A DNA stretch of 64,000 bases. Source: Altererythrobacter sp. CAU 1644 (GTDB lineage: Bacteria; Pseudomonadota; Alphaproteobacteria; Sphingomonadales; Sphingomonadaceae). Positions 45,169 to 54,175 of the stretch are shown here, one piece after another. Under the pieces are notes generated by a model. It made no database searches, was not told the DNA's origin, and worked only from the letters and a program-made list of their open reading frames with translations. The position numbers were made by a program, and so were the translations under genes. How positions within the stretch are numbered: position 1 is the stretch's first letter; each line of letters opens with the position of its first letter. The stretch is taken from positions 248,001 to 312,000 of the forward strand of contig NZ_CP121106.1 of NCBI RefSeq assembly GCF_029623755.1, in the 5' to 3' direction.

Positions 45169-45951
45169 TCAGCCGATTGCGGCGAGCGCGCGCTGCGCCA
45201 TTACCCGGGTGAGATGCATGCGATATGCGGTGCTGGCGTGGAGATCGCCGGTGAAATGCGCCTCGTCGAGCGAAGCAGTGGCGAGATCGCCGCCCTGGTC
45301 CGCCGCCCCTTCGCCGCCCTGCCAGCGGAATACGCCCGTGCCGCCACCCGTCACGGCAAGCCGGGTCTGGCCACCCAGCCGCGCGGCGAAGACCGCGATC
45401 AGCGCGAAGCGCGAGGCGGGATTGGGGAACTTCTCGTAATGCGCCTCGCGGCAGGCGGGGAAGCTCACCGCCGTGACGATCTCGCCCTGCTCGAGCGCAG
45501 TTTCGAACATGGAGGTGAAGAAATCGCGCGCCGCAATCGTGCGCCGGTCGGTGCGAATTTCGGCATCGAGCGCAAGGCAGGCACTGGGATAACAGGCCGC
45601 CGGATCGTTATTGGCGACCGATCCGCCGATTGTGCCGCGATGGCGCACCTGCGGATCGCCGATCCCGCCAGCGAGTGCGGCTAGTGCCGGACAATGCTCA
45701 TGCACCAACGGATTGCTCGCTACTTCCGCATGGGTGGTCGCACCAAGGATGACGATGCGCTCGCCCTCCATGCTCACGCTCTTGAGCTCGTCGAGCCGGG
45801 TCAGGTCGACGAGCATGCTAGGCATGGCGAGGCGAGCGCGCAGCACCGGCATCAGCGTCTGTCCGCCCGACAGCGCCTGTCCGTCCTCCTCGGCAATCAG
45901 CCTCTTGGCCTCATCGAGCGAACTGGGGCGGCGATAGGTAAACTCGTACAT
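45169..45951 (-). CDS. Molybdenum hydroxylase, FAD-binding medium subunit (CoxM-like)
   Basis: A 260-residue FAD subunit: YEFTYRRPSSLDEAKRLI, ALSGGQTLMPVLRARLAMPS (FAD pyrophosphate loop), GATTHAEVASNPLV, and IGDPQVRHRGTIGGSVANNDPAACYP (second FAD loop). It carries electrons from the iron-sulfur subunit to the acceptor. Its start overlaps the stop of the large subunit (TGATG). Confidence 0.9.
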   Translation of the reverse strand: MYEFTYRRPSSLDEAKRLIAEEDGQALSGGQTLMPVLRARLAMPSMLVDLTRLDELKSVSMEGERIVILGATTHAEVASNPLVHEHCPALAALAGGIGDPQVRHRGTIGGSVANNDPAACYPSACLALDAEIRTDRRTIAARDFFTSMFETALEQGEIVTAVSFPACREAHYEKFPNPASRFALIAVFAARLGGQTRLAVTGGGTGVFRWQGGEGAADQGGDLATASLDEAHFTGDLHASTAYRMHLTRVMAQRALAAIG

Positions 45952-48317
45952 CAGCCCTGCTCCCCCTGTTGGCACAGCCGCCAGATCTTCTCCGGCGTCG
46001 CTGGCATATCGACATGACGCACGTCCAGCGCATTGCAGACCGCATTGATGATCGCGGGCGGCGAACCAATCGCGCCAGCCTCGCCGCAGCCTTTCATGCC
46101 CAGCGGATTGCTCGGCGATGGCGTGCCACTGAAGACGAGCTTGTATTCGGGGACGCCGCCCGCACGCGGCATGCCGTAGTCCATGAAACTCGCCGACATC
46201 AGCTGGCCGGTGTCGGGATCGTAGAGCGCGTTCTCCCACAGCGCCTGTCCGATGCCCTGTGTCACCCCGCCGTGGACCTGGCCTTCGACGATCATCGGGT
46301 TGGCGACATTGCCGAAATCGTCGGCAGCGCAGAAGCTCGCGACCTCGACCGTTCCGGTGTCGGGATCTATCTCTACTTCGCACACATAGACGCCCGCCGG
46401 ATAGGTGAACTCGGGCGGATCGAAGAAGCTGGTCGCGACGAGGCCGGGCTCGATCTCGTCGGTCGGGAAGCCCGATGCGGCATGCGCGGCGAAGGCCATT
46501 TCGGCAAAGGCGATGGTGACATTGCTGTCCTTGCTCGAGAAAATGCCGTCCTCGAACTCGACCGCGTCGTAATCGACCTCCATCAGATGCGCGGCGATCT
46601 TCTTGCCCTTCTCGATGATCTGGTTGCAGGCGCGCAGCGTCGCAGACATGCCGACCGAAGCGCGCGAGCCATAGGTGCCGGTGCCCGCCTGGATGCGCGC
46701 TGTATCGCCCTGGATGACAGAGACATTCTCGATCGGGACACCGAAGCGGTCGGACACGATCTGCGCGAAAGTCGTCGCATGGCCCTGACCATGCGAATGC
46801 GCGCCGGTGAGCACTTCGACCGTACCGACGGGATGCACGCGTACCTCGGCCGATTCCCACATGCCCGCGCCGCCGCCGAGCTTCGCTAGCTTGCCCGAGG
46901 GGCCGATGCCGCAGGCCTCGACATAGGCGGCGAGCCCGAGCCCGCGCAGCTTGCCGCGCGCCTCGCTCTCGGCCTTGCGGCCGGCAAACCCGCGGTAATC
47001 GGCGAGTTCGAGCGCCGCATCGAGCGTCTTCTCATAGTCGCCCGAGTCATACTCGTAGACGACCGGAGTCTGGTACGGGAACTGGCGGATGAAATTGCGC
47101 CGCCGGATTTCGGCCGGATCGATTCCGAGCTCGCGCGCGGCGACATCGACGATCCGTTCGATCACATAGGCCGCCTCGGGTCGCCCGGCGCCGCGATAGG
47201 CGTCGACCGGGCAGGTGTTGGTATAGATCGCACGCACCCGCGCATGGATAGCCGGGATCGCATACTGGCCCGAAAGCATGGTCGCATACATGTAGGTCGG
47301 CACCAGCGAGCCAGAGCTCGACAGATAGCCGCCGACATTGGCCTGCGTATCGACCCTGAGCGCAAGAAAGCGGCCCTTGGCATCGAGCGCAAGTTCGACA
47401 TCGGTCAGGTGATCGCGGCCATGTGCATCGGTTAGGAATGCCTCGCTGCGATCGGCGGTCCATTTGACCGGCCCTTCGACCAGCTTGGATGCGAATGTCA
47501 CCGCGACTTCCTCGGGATAGTTGTGCGCCTTCGACCCGAAACCGCCGCCCACATCGGGCGAAACCATCCGCAGCTTGTGCTCCGATGCCAGTCCGAAGGC
47601 GGCAGCATAGAACATGCGCATGCCGATCGGATTCTGATGCGTCATGTAGACGGTGAGCTCTTCGCTTCCCGCATCCCATTGCGCGTTGATTGCGCGCGGC
47701 TCTATCGCATTGGGGACGAGCCGGTTGTTCCGCAGCGTGAGCGCGACGCGATGCGCAGCTCCGGCGAAACCGGATTCGGTCGCGGCTGCATCGCCCAGTT
47801 CCCAATCGAAGGCGCAGTTTCCGGCTATCTCGTCATGGATCAGTGTCGCGTCATCTGCCGTTGCATCGAGCACGTCGACCAGGGCAGGCATGTCATCGTA
47901 ATCGACCATGACGGCTTCAGCCGCATCGCGCGCCTGCGCCTGCGTCTCGGCGATGACCAGAGCAACCGGCTCGCCGACATAGCGGACGCGGTCGACCGCC
48001 AGCGCATTGCGCACGCCGACCTTCATTGGCACTCCATCGCGCGAGGTGATCGCCCAGCCGCAAGGCAGCGCGGGCAGGCCCGCGTCGACCAGTTCCTGGC
48101 CGGTCAGGATGCGGCGGACCCCAGGCATTCCTGAGGCACCTTCGATATCCAGCCCGGTGATCCGCGCATGCGCCATCGGCGAGCGCACGAAGGCGGCATA
48201 GAGCTGTCCCGGCAGGATCATGTCGTCGACATATTTGCCCTTGCCGCGCAGGAAGCGGCCGTCTTCCTGCCGCTTGACCGACTGGCCGAATTTCACGCTG
48301 GTAGCCGCAATATTCAT
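45951..48317 (-). CDS. Molybdenum hydroxylase, large catalytic subunit (CoxL-like, AYRGAGR type)
   Basis: A 788-residue xanthine-oxidase-family catalytic subunit: KRQEDGRFLRGKGKYVDD, PDVGGGFGSKAHNYPEE, AYRGAGR (373-379) and the catalytic Glu loop GMKGCGEAGAIGSP near the C-terminus. True CO dehydrogenases (form I) have AYxCSFR with the Cu-binding Cys; here AYRGAGR means a form II-like hydroxylase of aldehydes, purines or N-heterocycles. Overlaps the small-subunit gene by 4 nt. Confidence 0.92.
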   Translation of the reverse strand: MNIAATSVKFGQSVKRQEDGRFLRGKGKYVDDMILPGQLYAAFVRSPMAHARITGLDIEGASGMPGVRRILTGQELVDAGLPALPCGWAITSRDGVPMKVGVRNALAVDRVRYVGEPVALVIAETQAQARDAAEAVMVDYDDMPALVDVLDATADDATLIHDEIAGNCAFDWELGDAAATESGFAGAAHRVALTLRNNRLVPNAIEPRAINAQWDAGSEELTVYMTHQNPIGMRMFYAAAFGLASEHKLRMVSPDVGGGFGSKAHNYPEEVAVTFASKLVEGPVKWTADRSEAFLTDAHGRDHLTDVELALDAKGRFLALRVDTQANVGGYLSSSGSLVPTYMYATMLSGQYAIPAIHARVRAIYTNTCPVDAYRGAGRPEAAYVIERIVDVAARELGIDPAEIRRRNFIRQFPYQTPVVYEYDSGDYEKTLDAALELADYRGFAGRKAESEARGKLRGLGLAAYVEACGIGPSGKLAKLGGGAGMWESAEVRVHPVGTVEVLTGAHSHGQGHATTFAQIVSDRFGVPIENVSVIQGDTARIQAGTGTYGSRASVGMSATLRACNQIIEKGKKIAAHLMEVDYDAVEFEDGIFSSKDSNVTIAFAEMAFAAHAASGFPTDEIEPGLVATSFFDPPEFTYPAGVYVCEVEIDPDTGTVEVASFCAADDFGNVANPMIVEGQVHGGVTQGIGQALWENALYDPDTGQLMSASFMDYGMPRAGGVPEYKLVFSGTPSPSNPLGMKGCGEAGAIGSPPAIINAVCNALDVRHVDMPATPEKIWRLCQQGEQG

Positions 48318-48790
48318 GGCCGGCCCTCCATCTTACTCGCCCCTTCGACGATAGAGGCGATGATGTTCTGGTAGCCTGTGCAGCGGCAGAGATTGCCTTC
48401 AAGTTCCTCGCGTACAGTTGCCGGATCGGGTTTGCCGTGGCGCCGCGCGATATCGAGTCCGACCATCACCATGCCAGGCGTGCAGAAGCCGCATTGCAAC
48501 CCGTGATTGTCATGGAAGGCCTGCTGCATCGGATGGAGCGGTTCGCCCTCTTTCGCCAGCCCTTCGATGGTGGTGACGCTGCACCCGTCGGCCTGGACCG
48601 CGAGCATGGCGCAGCTCTTCACCGCCTTGCCGTCGACATGGACGGTGCAAGCACCGCACTGGCTTGTGTCGCAGCCCAAGTGCGCGCCTGTCAGCCGCAA
48701 ATGATCGCGCAAAGCATGAATGAGCAGCGTGTTGTCGGGCAGATCGAGCTTTGTCGGCCTGCCGTTCACCTCCAGCGAAATTTCGGTCAT
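48314..48790 (-). CDS. Molybdenum hydroxylase, 2[2Fe-2S] small subunit (CoxS-like)
   Basis: A 158-residue subunit with the plant-ferredoxin-type cluster ligands C40, C45, C48 and C60 and the second, helical-domain cluster C100, C103, C135 and C137. It conveys electrons from the Mo centre to the FAD. First gene of the leftward operon small-large-medium-CoxG-XdhC, 71 nt from operator 3. Confidence 0.93.
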   Translation of the reverse strand: MTEISLEVNGRPTKLDLPDNTLLIHALRDHLRLTGAHLGCDTSQCGACTVHVDGKAVKSCAMLAVQADGCSVTTIEGLAKEGEPLHPMQQAFHDNHGLQCGFCTPGMVMVGLDIARRHGKPDPATVREELEGNLCRCTGYQNIIASIVEGASKMEGRP

Positions 48791-48851
48791 GGCGCTTGGC
48801 TCTCCTTCTCCACCCTCGTCTTACACCCAAACCTATGGCATGTCGGCAGTA

Positions 48852-48880
48852 ATGCCAATACCTATCGATATCGATATAAA
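48852..48880. promoter_or_regulatory. Island operator 3 between the Mo-hydroxylase operon and the MocA-like gene
   Basis: CTATCGATATCGATAT at 48862-48877, whose core TATCGATATCGATA is fully palindromic. On the plus strand -35 ATGCCA (48852-48857) and -10 TATAAA (48875-48880) flank it with 17-nt spacing, the same geometry as at operator 1. It could control both directions. Confidence 0.65.
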
Positions 48881-48904
48881 CCCGCTCGCGACAGGAGTGG
48901 CTCG

Positions 48905-49477
48905 ATGACCGGCGTGGGCCACGTGGGATTGGTGCTCCTCGCCGCCGGTCGATCGCGGCGGTTCGGACCGCAGGACAAGCTGGCGCAGGACTGGCGCGGC
49001 AAGCCGCTCGCTCGCCATGCCGCCGATACGCTCGCTGCCCTGCCCTTCGCTGCGCATATCGCCGTGGTCGGCGAGGACAGCCGCTTGCAGCTGCCCGAGC
49101 AATTCGAAACCGTCACCAATCCCGATCCGGCGCTGGGTTTGTCGCACTCGATCGCGCTGGGGGTCGAGGCGCTGCTGCCGCGCCATCTCGATGCCTGCCT
49201 CATTGCGCTGGCCGACATGCCACTGGTGCCTGAGGCCCATTTCCTAGCGCTACTCGATGGCGTTGCTCGCAGCGATGGCGACATCGTCGCCACCGCCAAT
49301 GGCGATCGGGCCCAGGTTCCAGCGGTGTTCGGCAAAGAGCATTTTGCAGCGCTGATCGCTTTGACCGGCGATCAAGGCGCGCGCGAATTGCTGCGGACGG
49401 CCCGCACCATCCCTTGCGACGCGGAGCTTCTGGCCGATTTCGACCGCCCGGAAGACTTCGCCCGTAACGCCGACTGA
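48905..49477 (+). CDS. MocA-like molybdopterin cytidylyltransferase
   Basis: A 190-residue nucleotidyltransferase: VLLAAGRSRRFGPQDKL is the NTP-binding loop, ALADMPLVPEAHFLALL contains the metal Asp, and AQVPAVFGKEHFAALIALTGDQGARELL is typical of MocA/MobA relatives. Xanthine-oxidase-family enzymes in bacteria need the cytosine form of the cofactor, which MocA makes, so this gene belongs functionally to the divergent Mo-hydroxylase operon. AGGAG (48893-48897) precedes ATG 48905. Confidence 0.85.
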   Translation: MTGVGHVGLVLLAAGRSRRFGPQDKLAQDWRGKPLARHAADTLAALPFAAHIAVVGEDSRLQLPEQFETVTNPDPALGLSHSIALGVEALLPRHLDACLIALADMPLVPEAHFLALLDGVARSDGDIVATANGDRAQVPAVFGKEHFAALIALTGDQGARELLRTARTIPCDAELLADFDRPEDFARNAD

Positions 49478-51376
49478 TCAGCGCTTGGGCGCGAATACCA
49501 GCAGCACATTCCCGGCCTCGTGCTGGTAGAGGCCGTAGCCGGAATTGATCACGAGATGGCCGTCGCCGACCGCTGCGCCCGGCCCGGACATGCTCCCGCC
49601 GCGCCCCTTCATGCCATTGACCGTTTCGAACGGTCTGGCGCTGTTGAACTCCCACAAGCGCTTGCCGGACTTACGATCGTAGGCCCTGATCCAGCCGTCC
49701 ATGTGTCCGGCGACCACTGCTCCGGGAATCGCCGTCACCGCAGCCGACACGCCCGGATCGCAGAAAGGTCGACCTTCGCCGCAGACGTTCTTCTGTACCT
49801 GGCTCCACAGCTTCGTGCCCGTGCGCGCGTCGACCGCATGCATTCCCGGACGAGCCGCTTTCGGATCGAGCGGATCGCCATTGCGCGTGTTGTTCATGTC
49901 GTTGATCGGGACATAGACCGTGGTGCCCTCGGCCGCCATGCCCCAGTGCACGCCGCCCTGGATACTGCCGCGACCGATCTTGGTCTCCCACAGAACCTTG
50001 CCCTTGGCGTCGGGATCGAGCCCATAAACCATGCCGTTTTTGTGGCCGACCGCAAGCACCTGCTTGCCGCCACCCACATCGATCAGCAGCGGCGAAGAGG
50101 AATGGTCGAAGTCCGGCCCGCGTTCGGGCGGGCAGTTGGGATTGTCCTCCATCATGCAGGCGACGTTCCACGCGTCGCCCGAGATCGTCTGGCGGTGCCA
50201 CACGCGCCGCCCGGTGTTAAGGTCGATTGCGAAGATCGAGTCGCTGTTCCCGTCAGCGGGCGAGGAATAGTTCTCGCCGGTCCCGGCATAGAGCACGCCG
50301 CGCTTGGGATCCACGGTCGGGCTGGTCCACATCGGCGCGCCCGACGGGGCGTAGCTGGCCTTGCCGTTTTTCTCGCTACGCTTGGGCTCTTCGGGAATGG
50401 CCCAGAACTGCCACTTCACTTCGCCGCTCTTGGCATCGATTGCGTCGAGATGGCCGCGGAAGGTACAGCATTCGTAATTCGGATCTGCCGCCGGGACGAC
50501 CTCGAGCGAGGATACCGGTACATATAGCGTGCCGTCATGGAACGCCGGCGTGCCCGTCAGCGTGGCGCTGGGGTGGTCGTCCATTCGCCGCGACCACTGC
50601 TGCTCGCCGGTCAGGGCATCGACGGCGTAGAGCTTGCTGGTGAGATCCCCGAAATAGACCATCGGCGTAGCACCATCGACCAGCACGATGCCCGTGCGGA
50701 CTTCTGCGGAAGCCTTGAAAGTCCAACGCGCACAGCCCGTCTCAAGGTCGAAGGCATAGACCGTACCGTCGTCGCTGCCCACGTAGGCTGCGCCATAGCC
50801 GATCGCAGGCTGCGAGCGTGCCTTGGTCGCATTGGGGAATGCATAGGACCATTTGAGCTCAAGTTCGCCCAGATCGCCACCCTCGAGGCCGCCGAGCGCC
50901 GAAGAAACGAACCGGCGCGTATCGTGGCCCCAGCCGGCCTGGACGGCGGGCTTGGCGCGATCGAACCGGGCTGCCGAACCTTTACACTTGGCGGCATAAT
51001 TCACGTCAGGCAGTCCGTCCGAAAGGTCCACCCGGGTGATATATTCGGCCACGCGTAGCTTCTCATCTTCGGAGAGCATCGCGCCCTGTTCGGCCATCAC
51101 GCCTCCGCTCAGCGCGGCGACAATCGAGGCGGGCGACATCATTTCAAGCCACTGGAAGTGCGGCGCTTTCGGTACGCTCCCGTCATGGCAAGAGGCGCAA
51201 TTCTCGGCATAGAGCTTTGCACCTGGCAGGCTGTCGCGATCAGCGATCAGCCCTTCGCCCGTCGCAAATTCGTCGGTTGATCCCAGCGTTTCTCCGCCGA
51301 CCAAGTCGGCCGTGTCACCACAGGAAACGAGCAACAAGGCGATCGCAAAAGCGGCGAGAGCACGTGCCTGAGTCAT
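49478..51376 (-). CDS. Cytochrome-c/PQQ quinoprotein dehydrogenase, PVA-dehydrogenase-like lipoprotein
   Basis: A 632-residue protein. Lipobox cysteine at 19 (LLVSC), a cytochrome c domain with C60-A-S-C63-H64, then a beta-propeller with repeated GxLYAVDALTG, IFAIDLNTGRRVW and VYGLDPDAKGKVLW blade endings. Adjacent cysteines C303-C304 resemble the vicinal disulfide near PQQ in quinoprotein alcohol dehydrogenases. It fits the polyvinyl-alcohol-dehydrogenase-like group, which oxidises alcohols in the periplasm and passes electrons to heme. Divergent from the TonB receptor across operator 4; its stop abuts the MocA-like gene. Confidence 0.85.
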   Translation of the reverse strand: MTQARALAAFAIALLLVSCGDTADLVGGETLGSTDEFATGEGLIADRDSLPGAKLYAENCASCHDGSVPKAPHFQWLEMMSPASIVAALSGGVMAEQGAMLSEDEKLRVAEYITRVDLSDGLPDVNYAAKCKGSAARFDRAKPAVQAGWGHDTRRFVSSALGGLEGGDLGELELKWSYAFPNATKARSQPAIGYGAAYVGSDDGTVYAFDLETGCARWTFKASAEVRTGIVLVDGATPMVYFGDLTSKLYAVDALTGEQQWSRRMDDHPSATLTGTPAFHDGTLYVPVSSLEVVPAADPNYECCTFRGHLDAIDAKSGEVKWQFWAIPEEPKRSEKNGKASYAPSGAPMWTSPTVDPKRGVLYAGTGENYSSPADGNSDSIFAIDLNTGRRVWHRQTISGDAWNVACMMEDNPNCPPERGPDFDHSSSPLLIDVGGGKQVLAVGHKNGMVYGLDPDAKGKVLWETKIGRGSIQGGVHWGMAAEGTTVYVPINDMNNTRNGDPLDPKAARPGMHAVDARTGTKLWSQVQKNVCGEGRPFCDPGVSAAVTAIPGAVVAGHMDGWIRAYDRKSGKRLWEFNSARPFETVNGMKGRGGSMSGPGAAVGDGHLVINSGYGLYQHEAGNVLLVFAPKR

Positions 51377-51447
51377 TGGATTTTCTCCTCTCCCCGGCTG
51401 GCCCTATCCATCTTGATAGCGTGTGTAGAAAAGCCGAACCGCCGCAA

Positions 51448-51473
51448 TTGACTTATATCGAAATCGATATATG
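51448..51473. promoter_or_regulatory. Island operator 4 between quinoprotein and TonB receptor genes
   Basis: ATATCGAAATCGATAT at 51455-51470, the reverse complement of operator 1. On the plus strand it begins 2 nt after a -35 TTGACT (51448-51453) and runs into the AT-rich -10 region (TATATG, 51468-51473). Repressor binding would cover the receptor promoter and probably also the divergent one. Confidence 0.68.
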
Positions 51474-51511
51474 TCTTGTACTTATCGAAAGGTCAATTGG
51501 GGAGGATTGAC

Positions 51512-53878
51512 GTGAAGCTCCGCGCATTTCCATATACTATGGCATCGGTCAGCGCGCTCGCGCTGCTCGCAACGGCTGCGCCTGCATGGGCGCAGGATGA
51601 CAGTGAGGCAGAGGCTGCCGAAGCCCAGGAAGGCGGCTTCGGTCAGATCATCGTCACGGCCAACCGCCGCGCCGAAGACGTGCAGGACGTCGCCATCGCT
51701 GTCACCGCGCTCAACGAGGAGCTGATAGAACAGAAGTTCAGCCGCGACTTGCTCGACCTCGGCAGCATCGCGCCAAACCTTGTGGTCGACCCGATCCTCG
51801 GCAACGGAACCGCGGCGATCTCGATCCGCGGTATCCAGCTCAACGATGTCGAGAAAAGCTTCGATCCGCCGGTCGGCGTGTTCCTCGATGGCGTATACCT
51901 GGCATCGACCACTGGCGCGCTACTCAATGTCTTCGATGCCGAGACCATCGAAGTCTTGCGCGGACCGCAAGGTACACTGTTCGGGCGCAACACCATCGGC
52001 GGCCTGATGCATGTCCGTCGTAATCGGCCAACCGGCGAGATGGGGGGCAAGCTCAGCGTCACTTACGGTCGCTTCGACCAGTTCGACATCAAGGGCGTGC
52101 TCAACCTCCCCTCATTCGCCAATGGCGCGATCAAGGCCAAGGTTGCGGCGGTGCGGCTCGATGGCGGCGGTTACTTCAAGAATATCACTCGCGGTGTGGA
52201 CGAGGGCGACAACGACCTGCTGATGATCAGTCCGATGGTCGAGTTCGAGCTTGGCAATCGCGGCGAGCTAACGCTGGTCTATGATTACATCCGCGATCGG
52301 ACGCCGACCCGGCCTGTTACCTCGCTGACCGATGTCAACCAGTTGTTCGGCTTCCCGCCGGGCAGCCCCGGCCTGGGCGCGCCAGCGAGCGATGCCAGCT
52401 TCCACCGGCGCACGACCACATCGCTGGAGCAGGATGCCAGGCTCGACACCCATTCGATCACGGCGAACGGACGCTACGAGTTTGCCGACGGCCACGAATT
52501 CCACGCGGTGTTCAATTATCGCGACACGGACGAGAATGCGATCCAGGAATTCGACGCCGTGGCGGCGACCCTGTTCAACACGATCAGGCCACAGCAGATC
52601 GATCAGCTTTCTGCCGAATTGCGCTATCACGGCGATCTGGGTGCGGCACAGCTGGTTGCCGGGCTCTACTACTTCGAGAGCGATTACAATATCAATCAGC
52701 AGACCTTCTTCTTCGGCGGAGAGGTCGGCGGGACCGACTACCAGCAAAGTGCCAAGAGCTATGCGGCCTTCGCCCAGCTGGACTGGGAGATTCTCGATGG
52801 TCTGACGCTGACGCTGGGCGGCCGTTACCTGGTCGACAAGAAATCCGCCTGCGGCGGACTCGGCCAAGGTCCTCGCAACAATCGTACGTTTCTGGTCTCC
52901 TACGGCGATTGCAGCGCCGAACGGCGCGCCGACCCCTCGTTCGACAACGCCATTCCTGGCGGGGGCACCGCCACAGGGCGGGAAACCTGGAAAAAATTCA
53001 CTCCCAAGATCGGCCTCAGCTACGACTTTGGCGATCAACTGATTTACGCGTCCTATTCGGAAGGCTTCCGTTCGGGCGGTTTCAACGGCCGCGGCAACAA
53101 CATCCTGACGCTCGGGCCGTACAACCCCGAAACGGTCGAGAACTGGGAAGTCGGCTTCAAGAGCGAATGGCTCGACAACCGCCTGATCGTGAACGGTGCG
53201 TACTTCAATACCAAATACAAGGACAAGCAGGAGGACGTCGTCTTCCCCGACCCGCGCGGGGCAACCGTCACAATCGTGCAGAACGCTGCAGCGGCGTCGT
53301 TGAGCGGCTTCGAACTCGAAACCCGGATCATGCCGACCGACGGCCTGACCTTCGGCTTGTCAGTGGGTCATCTCAGTGCAAGCTACGACGAATGGTTCGA
53401 CCAGGCGCCGCTGTTGGCAGGGCCCAATGCAGGCGATCTCGCCTTGATCGACAAGTCCGATTTCGAACTGCGTCGTTCGCCCGATTGGACGGTTCAGGCA
53501 GACGTCAATTACGAGTACGTCCTGGGCAATGGCGACTCCTTGGTCTTTGCCGCCGATTACGCGCTGAAGGACGACTACTACATCGTCGCCAATACCATCA
53601 ACACGCACACGGCTCTGCCCGGTGGCAGCAATCCCGGGCTGATCGACAGCTTCGGGCTTCTCAACGGGTCGGTTTCGTACAAGGCGGAGAACTTCAAGGT
53701 CTCGATCTTCGGGCGGAACCTGACCGGCGCCGACTACTTCCAGCACGTGCTGGATGTCGGCACCACCTTCGGAGTCTTGCCGGGCAGCACGGAACCCATT
53801 CCGACCTTCGCGCTCTGGAGCTTCGGCACGATCAACGCGCCAACCACCTACGGTGCGGAGGTGACGATCGAGTTCTGA
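51512..53878 (+). CDS. TonB-dependent outer-membrane receptor of the catabolic island
   Basis: A 788-residue receptor with signal peptide VKLRAFPYTMASVSALALLA (ending PAWAQ), plug entry FGQIIVTANRRAEDVQDVAIAVTALN, IEVLRGPQGTLFGRNTIGG, and a barrel ending TTYGAEVTIEF with the terminal Phe. The start is GTG 51512 behind GGGGAGG (51499-51505). By operator and neighbourhood it should import the substrate of the island or a complex of it. A strong terminator follows the gene. Confidence 0.92.
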   Translation: MKLRAFPYTMASVSALALLATAAPAWAQDDSEAEAAEAQEGGFGQIIVTANRRAEDVQDVAIAVTALNEELIEQKFSRDLLDLGSIAPNLVVDPILGNGTAAISIRGIQLNDVEKSFDPPVGVFLDGVYLASTTGALLNVFDAETIEVLRGPQGTLFGRNTIGGLMHVRRNRPTGEMGGKLSVTYGRFDQFDIKGVLNLPSFANGAIKAKVAAVRLDGGGYFKNITRGVDEGDNDLLMISPMVEFELGNRGELTLVYDYIRDRTPTRPVTSLTDVNQLFGFPPGSPGLGAPASDASFHRRTTTSLEQDARLDTHSITANGRYEFADGHEFHAVFNYRDTDENAIQEFDAVAATLFNTIRPQQIDQLSAELRYHGDLGAAQLVAGLYYFESDYNINQQTFFFGGEVGGTDYQQSAKSYAAFAQLDWEILDGLTLTLGGRYLVDKKSACGGLGQGPRNNRTFLVSYGDCSAERRADPSFDNAIPGGGTATGRETWKKFTPKIGLSYDFGDQLIYASYSEGFRSGGFNGRGNNILTLGPYNPETVENWEVGFKSEWLDNRLIVNGAYFNTKYKDKQEDVVFPDPRGATVTIVQNAAAASLSGFELETRIMPTDGLTFGLSVGHLSASYDEWFDQAPLLAGPNAGDLALIDKSDFELRRSPDWTVQADVNYEYVLGNGDSLVFAADYALKDDYYIVANTINTHTALPGGSNPGLIDSFGLLNGSVSYKAENFKVSIFGRNLTGADYFQHVLDVGTTFGVLPGSTEPIPTFALWSFGTINAPTTYGAEVTIEF

Positions 53879-53951
53879 TCGGGGACGGAGCAACGCTCTC
53901 GCTCCAAACTTGATCGCCGCTCTTCACTTTTGGGGGGTGAAGGGCAACCAG

Positions 53952-53979
53952 GGGCCCGGCTGAACGCCGGGCCCTTTTT
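53952..53979 (+). terminator. Rho-independent terminator after the island TonB receptor
   Basis: GGGCCCGGC (53952-53960), loop TGAAC, GCCGGGCCC (53966-53974), then TTTTT (53975-53979). Perfect 9-bp stem 73 nt past the stop codon. Confidence 0.92.
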
Positions 53980-54086
53980 GGTTGCCCGGCGCGACATCCG
54001 ATGGGTGCGTTGCAGGCCCGGTCCTGGAGTTTGGCAGGAAGCGCGGCGCGCGAAAGCGGCGCAGATCTCGCCGCGAGTGTTCGCGC

Positions 54087-54116
54087 TTGCCCAATTCCTA
54101 TCGATTTCGATGTATC
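54087..54116 (+). promoter_or_regulatory. Island operator 5 before the last SDR gene
   Basis: CTATCGATTTCGATGT at 54098-54113 (one mismatch in the right arm). A possible -35 TTGCCC (54087-54092) and a weak -10 (GATGTA/TGTATC, 54109-54116) straddle it as at operator 1. The SDR start is at 54176. Confidence 0.6.
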
Positions 54117-54175
54117 TCGATTTTGCCGGGTCTGCTAGAAATCCTCTCGTTAATTGCCTGACCGGAGGGGGCGGA

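Noticed and set aside
45951..48790. Annotation as aerobic CO dehydrogenase
   Set aside because: The catalytic subunit has AYRGAGR, not the AYxCSFR loop with the copper-binding Cys required by form I CO dehydrogenase.
49478..51376. Assignment as true polyvinyl-alcohol dehydrogenase
   Set aside because: Domain order and cysteine pair fit, but no PVA hydrolase gene (oph/pvaB type) is nearby and the regulon suggests another alcohol; only the family resemblance is claimed.
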